Of a stretch of DNA of 64,000 nt, positions 8,094 through 16,842 are shown one piece after another. The DNA lies in contig CALWIK010000002.1 of the NCBI GenBank assembly GCA_944380725.1, positions 186,001-250,000 on the forward strand. Reading direction: 5' to 3'. Each line of letters starts with the position of its first letter. The first letter of the stretch is position 1. The translations under genes and the position numbers were made by a program. This DNA comes from an uncultured Clostridia bacterium (lineage in GTDB: Bacteria > Bacillota > Clostridia > Oscillospirales > Acutalibacteraceae). The notes beneath the pieces are model-generated. The model did not search any database. It was not told the DNA's origin and worked only from the letters and a program-made list of their open reading frames with translations.

Positions 8094-9866
8094 TTAAAAC
8101 AAATTTTTAAAATTTTTTTCAGATAGCTCTCCATTGTTTTTCAATTTTTCGATAAAATTTTCACTAGGTGTAATACAAATAGTTTTGTAATCATTATAAA
8201 TAACCATTCCTGGTTTCGCACCAGAAGGTTTTTTTACATTTTTAACCAAAGTGAAATCTACAGGCACGTTGGCAGAATTTTGTGCCTTGCTATGATAAGC
8301 TGCGATTTTAGCCGATTTAATTAAAATATCATCATCTATATTTTTTTTATCTGCAATCAAAATAGTATGTGCACCAGGCATATCTTTAACATGAAACCAC
8401 AAACTATTTTTCGGCGCCGTTTTTAACGTTAATCTATCATTTTGATAATTATTCCTTCCAACCAATACTCTAATATCTTCACTCAAATGATATTCTATTG
8501 GAGCCAAAAATTTATTCTTTTTACTTTTTACATTATTCGTTTTTCTTTTAATATATCCTTGAGAAAACAATTCATTTTTTATTTCGTCTAATTCATCTTC
8601 AACGCTCACACGATTAATCTCATCCAAAACAGTTTCAATATAAAATATTTCTTGTTTTGCTTTATTTATTTCTTCTATTAATTTTTCTATTGCAACCTTT
8701 GATTTTTTATATTCTCTATAGAGTTTCTCCACATTTTCAGCTGGAGTTAATCTCGGATCAAGCTTAATTTTTATTTTGCTAAAATTTTCGTCATAAAAAT
8801 TTTCAAGAGTAACCTCAGCAGCTCCACTTCTTATTTTATAAATATTGGCGCTAACAAGATCCGCAAGTAATTTTAATTTTTTTTTATTTTTGTTCTCTTC
8901 AAGTTCAACTGCCTGAATTTTTATCTTTTTTTTCAGTCTAGAAATAACATTATTAATTTGGTGCCTTAAATTATAGGTTTTTGTACGTATTCTATCAGCA
9001 GTATCTCGTTTTAAAAAAAACTCATCTAATAGTTGTGAAAAATTATCACATTTTTTGACTGCGAATTTATTTTCATATTGAGTTGGTTCAAAAAAAGAAA
9101 AATCTTTTGGTATTTCATTTACATAAACGATAGAAGGCGTTCCACTGCATTCATTAACTACTTTTTTAAAGAAATTTAAAATGTTTACTAACCCGTGTTT
9201 CTTATAAACTTGGGACCTAAACACAATTTCGTCACAAACTATCGGAGAAACCCCTTTAACTACCGACAAAATTATATCAGAAGTTGATTTTTCACTTTGG
9301 CTCGCCTGTAAACTTATTTTTTCTACAATTTTTTCAATGTTTTCAGAAAGTAAGCTTAACTTCCTTTGTGCAGGAGGAAATTTGTATTTTCCCCCAGGCA
9401 AAACTTGCCTCTTAGATGAAGTTAACGCATCTATTCGTTTTAAAGCGTCTATAATTTTTCCATTTTCATCAATCAAAATTATGTTACTGTATCGTCCCAT
9501 TATTTCAACTACAACCGAGACTAAAGCAAGATCACCTAATTCATTTTTAGACTCAAAATCCAAAAATAAAACACGTTCTAAATCCGGCTGTCTAATTTTG
9601 ACTAATTTTGCACCCAACAATTTTTTTCTAAATAACATGCATAACATTGGTGGCACAGCAGGATTTTCTGGAGGATACTTTGTAAAATTAATTCTAGCAC
9701 TATTAGCACGAGAACTCATAAATAGTTTATACACATTGTCCTTATTTCTCAAATAAAAGATGAACTCTTCCTTATTTGGCTGATATATTTTGTCTACTTT
9801 TGAGCCCAAAGCGCAACATTCTATTTCATTTTTTACATGTCTCAAAAAGGCTCCATCAAGTGCCAT
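8094..9866 (-). CDS. rqcH: NFACT-family ribosome quality-control protein RqcH
   Basis: RqcH binds split 50S subunits carrying stalled peptidyl-tRNA and directs alanine tailing of the nascent chain. The 590-residue protein shows the NFACT-N region, a central Lys/Glu-rich coiled coil (about residues 290-430), and the NFACT-R region with WFHVKDMPGAH near residue 490. The Firmicute family is also called FbpA/Rqc2 homologue; older names describe it as a fibronectin-binding protein, which the sequence alone cannot confirm. It is the last gene of the DUF1858-trmK-nif3-rqcH run. Confidence 0.92.
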   Translation of the reverse strand: MALDGAFLRHVKNEIECCALGSKVDKIYQPNKEEFIFYLRNKDNVYKLFMSSRANSARINFTKYPPENPAVPPMLCMLFRKKLLGAKLVKIRQPDLERVLFLDFESKNELGDLALVSVVVEIMGRYSNIILIDENGKIIDALKRIDALTSSKRQVLPGGKYKFPPAQRKLSLLSENIEKIVEKISLQASQSEKSTSDIILSVVKGVSPIVCDEIVFRSQVYKKHGLVNILNFFKKVVNECSGTPSIVYVNEIPKDFSFFEPTQYENKFAVKKCDNFSQLLDEFFLKRDTADRIRTKTYNLRHQINNVISRLKKKIKIQAVELEENKNKKKLKLLADLVSANIYKIRSGAAEVTLENFYDENFSKIKIKLDPRLTPAENVEKLYREYKKSKVAIEKLIEEINKAKQEIFYIETVLDEINRVSVEDELDEIKNELFSQGYIKRKTNNVKSKKNKFLAPIEYHLSEDIRVLVGRNNYQNDRLTLKTAPKNSLWFHVKDMPGAHTILIADKKNIDDDILIKSAKIAAYHSKAQNSANVPVDFTLVKNVKKPSGAKPGMVIYNDYKTICITPSENFIEKLKNNGELSEKNFKNLF

Positions 9867-9898
9867 ATCAACACCCTCTTGTTTTCAAAACTAAAAAT

Positions 9899-10678
9899 TT
9901 AAACCATATATTTAATTCCATCTGTAAATGATTTTGATTTTACAAATTCAACGTCCTTAAATTCTTTAGATAATTTTTGAATCAATGGTAATATTACTAC
10001 ATCTTCTGTTTTAAAATGTCCAGCATCAACAATACAAATTTTATTTTTTAACCCTTCTAAAATTTCGTGATGTTTAATTTCTCCAGTAACAAAAGCATCT
10101 GCTTTTTGCACTATTGCTTCACTAATTAAATCCCCTCCAGCACCAGAACAAACTGCAACCTTTTTTATGATTCTATCAACATTTGTATAACGAACTCCAT
10201 TGCAGTTTAATTTAGTCTTTACAAATTTTGCAAACTCATCACAATAATAGTTTTTTCCAAGTTCTCCAATTAACCCAAGGGGAACTTCACCTGCTTTAGA
10301 TTCGTAACTAGAAAGCTTAGATGTTTTTTGTAAAGATAATGCCTCAGCTAAACAAGAATTCACACCAAAAATAGCTACATCCAGATTAGTGTGAGCACAA
10401 ATTACCGAAATTTCATTCTGAGCTAAAATATATGGAATGTCTTCATTATCTAATTTTTTTATTGCATTAAATATTACAGGATGATGGCTTATTATCACGT
10501 TTGCACCAAGAGTTTTAGCCTCATATATTACATCTTTAGTAACGTCGAGAGCCAACAAGCATTTCTTTATTGCTAAATTTTTATTGCCTACCAAAATACC
10601 AACATTATCAAAATCCATTGCTGTTTTAAAAGGTGCAAAACCATCAATAAAATCAAAAATATCCAAAACTTTAGTCAT
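9899..10678 (-). CDS. Nif3-like dinuclear metal center hexameric protein
   Basis: This is a conserved Nif3/YqfO family protein; its reaction is still uncertain, though a GTP cyclohydrolase I type 2 annotation is often used. Metal-binding motifs SHHPVIF (about residue 65) and AHTNLDVA (about 97) are present, with a C-terminal TGEIKHHE and DAGHFKTE pair. At 259 residues it lacks the PII-like insert of longer members. Its ATG overlaps the trmK stop, indicating translational coupling. Confidence 0.9.
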   Translation of the reverse strand: MTKVLDIFDFIDGFAPFKTAMDFDNVGILVGNKNLAIKKCLLALDVTKDVIYEAKTLGANVIISHHPVIFNAIKKLDNEDIPYILAQNEISVICAHTNLDVAIFGVNSCLAEALSLQKTSKLSSYESKAGEVPLGLIGELGKNYYCDEFAKFVKTKLNCNGVRYTNVDRIIKKVAVCSGAGGDLISEAIVQKADAFVTGEIKHHEILEGLKNKICIVDAGHFKTEDVVILPLIQKLSKEFKDVEFVKSKSFTDGIKYMV

Positions 10679-11379
10679 CGTTCATTCTCCTTTATAATTT
10701 TTTCAAGCTCTAATATTATTTCAGAAATATCACTAGATTTTTTTAATTGTTTTGTTAATACATATCCTTTTAATTTATTTTTTAAATCTTTTATTACTTT
10801 TTTTATATAAGAATAATTTTCAAACGTAAGATTATCACCTAATCTACCTATATATGGGTAAAGCTTATCAAAATTATAAAAAGTTTCCTCAAAAAAGACA
10901 GACATTACAGTATAAACTTTATTATTATCAATTATAGCTTGTTCCGAGTCTATTTTAAAATGCTCTCTATTTAAAAATTCTCTTAGTTCTGATTCTGAAG
11001 ACATAGGCTGCAAAATCAAATGTTTAGATTTCTCCTTTAACCAATCTGCTCTACTTATAATTTGAGCTATTAATTCTCCTCCCATTCCCGCAATTATAAT
11101 ATCGTCAACTTCATATGGATTTATTTCGTCAAGGCCATCAGAACGTCGTGCTTCGATTTTATCTTCTAACCCAAATTTTTTTATATTATGCACTGAATTC
11201 AATAAAGGTCCTTTTCGAATATCCGTAGCAATTGCATGACGAACTAACTTATTTAAAACAAGCCAAATTGCAAGATAAGCATGATCTGCACCAATATCTA
11301 CTATAGATTTTTCTTGTCTAACTTTTTTAGCACATAGATAAAGTCGATTATCGAGTTTTATGTTATAAAAATTTTTCAT
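10675..11379 (-). CDS. trmK: tRNA (adenine(22)-N1)-methyltransferase
   Basis: TrmK methylates N1 of A22 in the D-loop of certain bacterial tRNAs using SAM. The N-terminal Rossmann domain has VDIGADHAYLAIWLV (motif I) and DDIIIAGMGGELI (motif IV region), and the C-terminal part is a coiled-coil helix pair. I start it at 11379, where AAGGA precedes the ATG, instead of a longer version that would extend into the upstream hairpin. Length 234 aa is usual for the family. The trmK-nif3 pair is a common arrangement in Firmicutes. Confidence 0.9.
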   Translation of the reverse strand: MKNFYNIKLDNRLYLCAKKVRQEKSIVDIGADHAYLAIWLVLNKLVRHAIATDIRKGPLLNSVHNIKKFGLEDKIEARRSDGLDEINPYEVDDIIIAGMGGELIAQIISRADWLKEKSKHLILQPMSSESELREFLNREHFKIDSEQAIIDNNKVYTVMSVFFEETFYNFDKLYPYIGRLGDNLTFENYSYIKKVIKDLKNKLKGYVLTKQLKKSSDISEIILELEKIIKENER

Positions 11380-11414
11380 AAAAATAATCCTTAAAAAGCT
11401 TACATCATAGCAAT

Positions 11415-11437
11415 CGCTCGGAAGCATTCTCCGAGCG
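11415..11437 (-). other. GC-rich hairpin between DUF1858 gene and trmK
   Basis: CGCTCGG and CCGAGCG form a perfect 7-bp stem around a 9-base loop in the short gap between two cotranscribed genes. There is no T run, so it is more likely an mRNA processing or stability element than a terminator. Confidence 0.5.
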
Positions 11438-11447
11438 GTCATAAATT

Positions 11448-11657
11448 TTAGCTATTTTGTTTTGAACTAATATGCTCATTTATTTTTTTTATAAGCTCGT
11501 CAGCATCCGTTCCATGAACCATGCAAGCTTGTCCTATAGATTCCCCACGAGAAGAAGGACATCCTAAACAATGCATACCTATTTCTAAAAAAAATTTAGC
11601 AGTAGTTTCGTCAAAATCTAAAATATCTCCAATAATCGTATTTCTATCAACAGTCAA
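11448..11657 (-). CDS. DUF1858 domain protein (redox disulfide domain)
   Basis: A 69-residue protein with the DUF1858 motif MHCLGCPSS, a CxxC pair that is typical of hybrid-cluster-associated disulfide domains. I chose the TTG at 11657, which follows GGGGG by a normal spacing and makes the N-terminus TVDRNTIIGDIL, as in relatives; an earlier start at 11693 would leave no RBS. Its biochemical role is unknown; a thiol or metal-binding function is inferred. It leads the trmK-nif3-rqcH run. Confidence 0.85.
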   Translation of the reverse strand: MTVDRNTIIGDILDFDETTAKFFLEIGMHCLGCPSSRGESIGQACMVHGTDADELIKKINEHISSKQNS

Positions 11658-11698
11658 TTTAAATTGCCCCCTATCATATGTTATACGCACCAAATAAT

Positions 11699-11727
11699 AT
11701 ATTAGCCTTATTAATAACTATTGTCAA
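11699..11727 (-). promoter_or_regulatory. sigma-A promoter for DUF1858-trmK-nif3-rqcH
   Basis: On the leftward strand TTGACA and TAATAT are 17 bp apart, about 40 bases upstream of the chosen DUF1858 start. Confidence 0.65.
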
Positions 11728-11732
11728 TAAAA

Positions 11733-11759
11733 AAATTCCCAAAGCACAAAAGTGCTTTA
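11733..11759 (-). terminator. intrinsic terminator after the zinc-ribbon gene
   Basis: AAAGCAC and GTGCTTT form a stem around four bases and, read leftward, are followed by GGGAATTTTTTTA. Confidence 0.75.
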
Positions 11760-11780
11760 GGAGAAAAAATAAAAAGGGGG

Positions 11781-12065
11781 CTAAATATGTTGTTCTTCTC
11801 TCATCTTAGCAAAACAGTCACTGCAATAAACAGGACGGTCTTCACGTGGTTTAAACGGAACTTTTGCTTCGCACCCACAAGCTGCACATTTTGCTGAAAA
11901 CATTTCGCGCTCTGGTCTAGCAGTATTTTTACGTGCATCGCGACATTCTTTGCATCTTTGTGGTTCATTAACAAACCCTTTAGAAGCATAAAATTCTTGT
12001 TCACCAGCGGTAAACACAAATTCTTTGCCGCATTCTTTGCAGATGAGATTTTTGTCTTCGTACAT
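11781..12065 (-). CDS. zinc-ribbon domain protein (94 aa)
   Basis: A small protein with four cysteine pairs: CKEC near residue 8, CKEC near residue 39, CAAC near residue 62 and CSDC near residue 81. This fits the widespread probable-zinc-ribbon family of unknown function found in Clostridia. I start at the ATG at 12065 because GCGAGG precedes it; a longer frame would run back through the tRNA-like element. It lies 33 bases downstream of that element on the same strand and is probably read from the same promoter. It ends before a strong terminator. Confidence 0.85.
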   Translation of the reverse strand: MYEDKNLICKECGKEFVFTAGEQEFYASKGFVNEPQRCKECRDARKNTARPEREMFSAKCAACGCEAKVPFKPREDRPVYCSDCFAKMREEQHI

Positions 12066-12098
12066 TTTAAATATACCTCGCTTTGGATTAATAAAATT

Positions 12099-12173
12099 TG
12101 CCCCCGATCGGACTTGCACCGACACCTTTGATATTGACCTAACCAACGCTCTTCTACACTAAGCTACATGGGC
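12099..12173 (-). tRNA. tRNA-like element, isotype unclear (possible pseudo-tRNA)
   Basis: Read leftward, a cloverleaf can be drawn: acceptor GCCCATG with CGGGGGC (one A-G mismatch and one G-U), D-stem GCTT/GAGC, T-stem GTCGG/CCGAT. However, the best anticodon stem TTGGT/ATCAA leaves a 9-base loop TAGGTCAAT with no U before a centred anticodon GTC. The T-loop is TGCAAGT, where nearly all tRNAs have TTC. No CCA is encoded. It may be a degenerate or non-canonical tRNA, or a leader that mimics one. The zinc-ribbon gene follows at once. Confidence 0.55.
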
Positions 12174-12515
12174 ATGTTTTTATTATAGTATAACTCATAT
12201 TAAACTAAATATAATTGCTATAACCCAAACAATAAAATAAATTTGGGATAAAAAGAGTAAATTTTTATAAATCAAATCATTTAGGTTTAATCTTAAATAT
12301 ATGATATATTATCAATTCTTTATTGTCAATAAAAATTATAAACATTTTTCGAGATAATTATCTCATATATAGAGTGAACACGAAAACATTACAATATATA
12401 GAATATTTTGGAATATTTTTGTCGTTTTGTATCAAAAATATTTTGCATTAATATAACGTTATTTGCAACGATATTTTTTTCATGTTAAAATAAAAAAAAG
12501 TGAGGTTTTAGTTTT
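12174..12515. other. intergenic region with palindrome
   Basis: No gene is visible. It contains leftward TATACT/TATAAT-like sequences near 12180-12195 that could drive the tRNA-like element, a perfect 14-bp palindrome GAGATAATTATCTC at 12351-12364, and the promoter of the nucleosidase gene. Confidence 0.5.
12463..12491 (+). promoter_or_regulatory. sigma-A promoter for the nucleosidase gene
   Basis: TTGCAA and TAAAAT are separated by 17 bp, 24 bases before the start codon. Confidence 0.65.
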
Positions 12516-13208
12516 ATGATAGGCATAATAGGCGCTATGCAAATAGAAATTGAAGGCATTAAAAATCTTATGCACAACATCGCATATAAAAAATTTGCTC
12601 ATATGAAATTTTTTACCGGAAAAATAGATAATATCGATTGTATTGTTGCATTATGTGGCCCTGGCAAAGTTAATGCTGCTATTTGTGCCCAAATAATGGT
12701 TTATAAATATAGGCCAAAAATAATAATAAATATCGGAGTCGCCGGAGCTTTAGATAAAAAGTTAAATATGGGAGATACTGTTCTAGCTGATTTCGTTCTG
12801 CAACATGACATTGATACTTCTGCTGTAGGTGATGCTCGTGGACTTATATCTGGACTAAATTTAATAAAAATTCCATGTTCAAAAAATTTAAATAAAATAA
12901 TAGAAAAATCTGCTCTAAAACTACGTGAGAATATACATATAGGAATAATTGCAACAGGAGATCAATTTATATCTAACACTCAGAAACGTTGGGACATAAA
13001 AAGCACATTTAATGCAATTGCCTGTGAAATGGAAGCCGGCAGTATTGGCCAGGTGTGTCTTTTAAACAAAATAGAATTTTCTGTTATAAAAGTAATATCA
13101 GACAATTCCGACGAACAAAGTCACATTGATTATGATAACTTTAAATCTATTGTTACAAAAAAAATTACTCAGTTAATAAAAACTTTCATTACTAATTTTG
13201 AAAAATAG
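12516..13208 (+). CDS. mtnN: 5'-methylthioadenosine/S-adenosylhomocysteine nucleosidase
   Basis: MtnN cleaves the glycosidic bond of methylthioadenosine and S-adenosylhomocysteine, recycling SAM by-products. The N-terminus IGIIGAMQIEIE carries the first catalytic Glu. The motif ACEMEAGSIGQVC (about residue 170) binds the ribose, and VISDNSDEQ near residue 195 holds the catalytic Asp. At 230 residues the length is typical. The spacing to its GTGAGG site is a little long (about 9 bases) but acceptable. It stands alone. Confidence 0.92.
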   Translation: MIGIIGAMQIEIEGIKNLMHNIAYKKFAHMKFFTGKIDNIDCIVALCGPGKVNAAICAQIMVYKYRPKIIINIGVAGALDKKLNMGDTVLADFVLQHDIDTSAVGDARGLISGLNLIKIPCSKNLNKIIEKSALKLRENIHIGIIATGDQFISNTQKRWDIKSTFNAIACEMEAGSIGQVCLLNKIEFSVIKVISDNSDEQSHIDYDNFKSIVTKKITQLIKTFITNFEK

Positions 13209-13521
13209 AGTCGAATAGGATTTTAGCAAAGTTTATATTTTGGCGTTTATTAATTTTATTATTTTAAACATTTTCAACAAAGTTTTGCACTATTAACAAA
13301 AAAGTCTTGCTCAAAGCGCATTTTTATGGGGGCAGTCTTCTAAAATAGAGCCTTTTTGTCAATTTTAATAATTAAATTTCTTGTTTAATTTTATATTTAT
13401 CAACACTTTCGACAATTTTTTGAACATTAATGCTGATTCTTTAAATTAATATGTAAAAATAATATAGCAATATATCTAAAATCGAAAATTAAGCAAAAAA
13501 TACAGGTATTTTAAATTTGCT
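13209..13521. other. intergenic region, no recognised element
   Basis: This 313-base AT-rich stretch lies between two converging genes (mtnN and sigF). No ORF with a start and RBS, and no strong terminator hairpin, was found. Confidence 0.5.
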
Positions 13522-14178
13522 TTAGCTGCTTAATTGAAGCTTCAAATTGTTTAAAATCAACCGTTCTCTTCGCGAAACTTGAACTTGCGTCATACCTAAA
13601 ATTTTAGCAGTTTGTGTTTGTGTTTGATTTTTAAAAAAGCGCAATAATATTAGGTAACGATCTTTATTATTTAATTTATTTAATATTTGTTTTAATGCAA
13701 TTATCTCTGACAGTTTTTCGTCTTGAGCCGCAACTGGAATATCAATTTGCGATTGGCCATCTTCTGTATCAATTGTTAACGAAAGAGGAACACGAGATAC
13801 TTCGAGTGCTTGCGCAGCTATTGTTGCTTCAACCGATAAAGCTTTGGCCAGTTCGGTTATTGTAGGTTCGCGTGAATTTTTAAACATAAACTCGTTGACA
13901 AATCTGTTAGCTTTTAAAGATAGTTCCTTTAAACCTCTGCCCACTTTAACTGCGCCACCATCACGAAAGAGGCGTTTAATTTCTCCTAAAATAGAAGGAA
14001 CTGCGTACGTTGATAACTTTACCCCACGTGAAGCATCAAAAGCATCCACAGCTTTTATAAGACCTATACACCCTGCTTGAAAGAGGTCATCATATTCTAT
14101 TCCGCGCCCTTTAAACTTTTTAGCACAAGCATGTACTAACCCGATATTCTCATTTATTACATGAGATCTATTGTCCAT
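13522..14178 (-). CDS. sigF: RNA polymerase sporulation sigma factor SigF
   Basis: SigF is the first compartment-specific sigma factor of sporulation, active in the forespore. Region 2 (DLFQAGCIGLIKAVDAFD) and its -10 recognition part, region 3, and a C-terminal region 4 helix-turn-helix (QTQTAKILGMTQVQVSRRE) are all present in 218 residues. It is held inactive by SpoIIAB and released by SpoIIAA. Its ATG overlaps the spoIIAB stop by 11 bases, a coupled arrangement seen in the spoIIA operon generally. Confidence 0.95.
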   Translation of the reverse strand: MDNRSHVINENIGLVHACAKKFKGRGIEYDDLFQAGCIGLIKAVDAFDASRGVKLSTYAVPSILGEIKRLFRDGGAVKVGRGLKELSLKANRFVNEFMFKNSREPTITELAKALSVEATIAAQALEVSRVPLSLTIDTEDGQSQIDIPVAAQDEKLSEIIALKQILNKLNNKDRYLILLRFFKNQTQTQTAKILGMTQVQVSRRERLILNNLKLQLSS

Positions 14179-14617
14179 TTTTAGTCACTCTAGGAATAAT
14201 ATTTTTTGTTAGAGTTATTGTTGTTCCTTTTTCTAGCTTTGACGTGACTTTTATATTATCCATAAAACTTTGCATTACCGCAAACCCCAAACCAGCTCTT
14301 TCTGCACCTCCAGTTGTATACAAAGGCTCCATAGCTTGGCTAATATTTTCAATGCCACAACCTTTGTCTCTTATTTTTATTATAACTTGTCCATTTTCAA
14401 AGATCTTAACTGATATGTATATTGTTCCCAACCCATTTTTATATGCATGAACTATACAATTTGTAACTGCTTCTGAAATCGCAGTTTTTATATCTGCTAC
14501 CTCCGAGATAGTAGGATCAAGCTGTGCTACAAAAGCCGCAACAGTAGCTCGAGCAAAACTCTCATTTGCAGATTTACTTATAAATTCAAATTTCATTTCG
14601 TTTTTTAACTGTGCCAT
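14168..14617 (-). CDS. spoIIAB: anti-sigma F factor / serine kinase SpoIIAB
   Basis: SpoIIAB binds SigF and phosphorylates SpoIIAA. It is a GHKL-type ATPase: the N box AVTNCIVHAY, G1 box IRDKGCGI, and G2 box AGLGFAVMQSFMD are all visible in the 149-residue protein. The start ATG at 14617 lies just after the spoIIAA stop, with GGAG in the end of that gene. Order and overlap match the standard spoIIAA-spoIIAB-sigF operon. Confidence 0.96.
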   Translation of the reverse strand: MAQLKNEMKFEFISKSANESFARATVAAFVAQLDPTISEVADIKTAISEAVTNCIVHAYKNGLGTIYISVKIFENGQVIIKIRDKGCGIENISQAMEPLYTTGGAERAGLGFAVMQSFMDNIKVTSKLEKGTTITLTKNIIPRVTKNGQ

Positions 14618-14619
14618 TG

Positions 14620-14940
14620 TTAAACTTCTCCTTTTTCAATTACTCCCAGTGATAAAAGCCCCGATAGCTTTATAATTCGCTTTAAATGAGATGGTACATT
14701 TATTACCTTTACTGAACCCATTAATAGTTTCATCATTTTAAATCTTCCCATAATTAAACCTATTCCAGAACTATCCATAAATTGCACCTGAGAAAAATCG
14801 AGATTCAAAAGTTTTATTTGATTATCTTGTACATATGCATCAATTTGCTCTCTTATTTCTTTTGCCGTATGATGGTCAATATCTCCTTTTATTAATGCGC
14901 TTGCACTTTCTCCATCTTTTATAATTTTTACTTCCACCAC
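14620..14940 (-). CDS. spoIIAA: anti-anti-sigma factor SpoIIAA
   Basis: A 106-residue STAS-domain protein. The motif FMDSSGIGLIMGRF (about residues 54-67) contains the serine that SpoIIAB phosphorylates; unphosphorylated SpoIIAA frees SigF. The start is GTG (14940, or 14937, where a second GTG follows) after AGGGGTG. It heads the operon; a long structured leader precedes it. I did not find a clear sigma-H promoter, although one is expected from Bacillus. Confidence 0.95.
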   Translation of the reverse strand: MVEVKIIKDGESASALIKGDIDHHTAKEIREQIDAYVQDNQIKLLNLDFSQVQFMDSSGIGLIMGRFKMMKLLMGSVKVINVPSHLKRIIKLSGLLSLGVIEKGEV

Positions 14941-15192
14941 GATCTAAAATCACCCCTAGCCTTTAATACTGCTGCATTAATCAAAAAAGGAACCGCAGGG
15001 TTATTGCATATTTAAAATAACCTCTTCACCTGATAAAATATACATATTTAAAATTATAGGATAGTTTTATCAGGTGCAAGCCCAGAGAAGTTGAGCCTGC
15101 GGCTCCCAAGCTGCAGCTTAGCAGCTTATAAGTTAAATAAATAATATTATAAATATTTAGCAAAATAGCTCAAAAAATGCGATAAAAAAAAA
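14941..15192 (-). other. structured spoIIA leader and folC terminator region
   Basis: Read leftward from folC, first come two GC-rich palindromes: AAGCTGCAGCTT (15108-15119) and GAGCC-TGC-GGCTC (15093-15105). Next is a 12-bp inverted repeat CACCTGATAAAA / TTTTATCAGGTG spanning 15027-15076, probably the folC terminator. A further hairpin GGTTATT / AATAACC lies at about 15000-15022. No gene is present. Confidence 0.55.
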
Positions 15193-16491
15193 TTAAAAAT
15201 CTTCACAAAACGACATTAATATTGGTCGAATTTGAGAAGCCAGGTATAAAGATCCAAAAACTAATATCACAGAATTTTCGTCCAATTGTTTAAAAGCAGA
15301 ATTCACAGCATCTATCAACTTATCTAACATAATACAGTCTTTTTTAAAATTTTCGATCAATCCACACAACTCTAAATTACTCATAGCTCTATAACTTTCT
15401 GGTTGAACTGCAATAAAATTTGATATTAACGGCGAAATCAATTTTAGTACTTTATACACTTCTTTGTCTTTAAGCATGCCAACTATTGCAATTATACGTT
15501 TTTGCGATAGATATAGCTTAATAGATCTTGCAAGAGTTTTAGCTCCGTCCAAATTATGGGATCCATCTAATATAATCAAAGGATTTTTACAAATAACCTC
15601 AAATCTCGCAGGGATTCTAGCATTTGTTAATCCTTTTTTTATATTTTCTTTTGATATTTTAAAACCAATATTATTTAATTCATTTATTACAGATATAGCA
15701 GTAATGGCATTATAAACTTGATGATCACCTAATAACAGAATCTCAAAAGCTTCTCCCATATAATCGAAACTTGTTCCAGATAAGTTTGTTTTTATATTTG
15801 AAAGAGCCTCTATATTTGGTATAATTACTTTATTTTTTAGTCCTTTGGCAACATTTTTTATTGTAAAAAGAGCCTCATATCTTTGTTTGGGATATAAAAC
15901 TAAAATTCCATTTGACTTTATAATTCCGGCTTTTTCTTTTGCGATTTCATTTATTGTTTTGCCTAAAACATTCATATGATCATAAGAAATTGAAGTAATT
16001 ACTGAGACCAACGCACTATCTATAACATTAGTTGCATCAAGCCTTCCCCCTAGCCCTACTTCTAAAACTACAATGTCACATTTTTTCTTTGCAAACCACA
16101 AAAACGCCACAGCTGTAATTAATTCAAACTCTGTTAATTTATTTCCATTTTTTGTCATTTTTTTTGCGAAAGGCATGATATACTTTATTATGTCCACAAA
16201 ATCGTCTTTCGAAATCATATTGCCGTCTATTTTGAATCGTTCTCGAAAATCTAAAATAAAAGGAGAAGTAAATAAACCAGTTTTTAATCCAGAACAAGTT
16301 AAAATAGATGATAAAAAAGTACATGTGGAGCCTTTTCCATTTGTGCCAGCAACGTGAATAAATTTCAATTTTTTTTGTGGGTTTCCTATCATTGCAAGCA
16401 ATAATTTAATTCGCTCTAGTCCCGGTTCCATTCCGAATTTTAAAAAAGAATTAACATAGTTAATTGCTTGGTCATAAGTCAAATTTATCAC
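15193..16491 (-). CDS. folC: folylpolyglutamate synthase / dihydrofolate synthase
   Basis: FolC joins glutamate to dihydropteroate and to folates. The ATP loop VAGTNGKGSTCTF is near residue 50, the folate-binding FTSPFILDFRERF near residue 75, and a Mur-ligase-like domain with LDGSHNLDGAKTLARSI follows (about residue 310). The length, 432 residues, is normal. It stands alone here, with no other folate genes nearby, and is upstream of the spoIIA leader. The Mur-ligase resemblance could mislead, but the FTSPF motif settles the call. Confidence 0.93.
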   Translation of the reverse strand: MINLTYDQAINYVNSFLKFGMEPGLERIKLLLAMIGNPQKKLKFIHVAGTNGKGSTCTFLSSILTCSGLKTGLFTSPFILDFRERFKIDGNMISKDDFVDIIKYIMPFAKKMTKNGNKLTEFELITAVAFLWFAKKKCDIVVLEVGLGGRLDATNVIDSALVSVITSISYDHMNVLGKTINEIAKEKAGIIKSNGILVLYPKQRYEALFTIKNVAKGLKNKVIIPNIEALSNIKTNLSGTSFDYMGEAFEILLLGDHQVYNAITAISVINELNNIGFKISKENIKKGLTNARIPARFEVICKNPLIILDGSHNLDGAKTLARSIKLYLSQKRIIAIVGMLKDKEVYKVLKLISPLISNFIAVQPESYRAMSNLELCGLIENFKKDCIMLDKLIDAVNSAFKQLDENSVILVFGSLYLASQIRPILMSFCEDF

Positions 16492-16842
16492 CTAATAAAA
16501 CGTTTTTTTTAGGATATATTATAATATTTATGTTGTAAAGATATAAAAAGAATTTTTATAAAATATGCTAAGATTTTTAAACAAATTTTTTATATAAAAA
16601 ACTTGTAAAATTTACAAAAAAATGGTATCCTAAGTGTTAGGTTTTATTTTTACGTAAAACAATATTGTAGTTTAATTATTTTTGTTTCGTGGTTTATATT
16701 CACTAAGAATATATTTTATTGTGAAAAAAGATATAATTAATAAATACTTTTCTTTATTTTTCAACGCCTAACTCTTTTAATATTATAGCATATAATTATG
16801 ATTATTCTGCTCTTTTATGTGTTAATAAAAAGGGGGAATTTT
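16492..16842. other. divergent intergenic region between folC and trpS
   Basis: A 351-base AT-rich stretch with no gene. It holds a small hairpin CCTAA-GTG-TTAGG followed by TTTTATTTTTA (about 16631-16655) and several TATAAT-like boxes near 16780-16797 that could start trpS. The T-box sequence that often controls tRNA-synthetase genes was looked for and not seen. Confidence 0.5.

Noticed and set aside
12066..12146. 27-codon N-terminal extension of the zinc-ribbon protein
   Set aside because: It would be translated from within the tRNA-like element; the ATG at 12065 has its own RBS.
16492..16842. T-box riboswitch before trpS
   Set aside because: The conserved AGGGTGGNACCGCG segment is not present.
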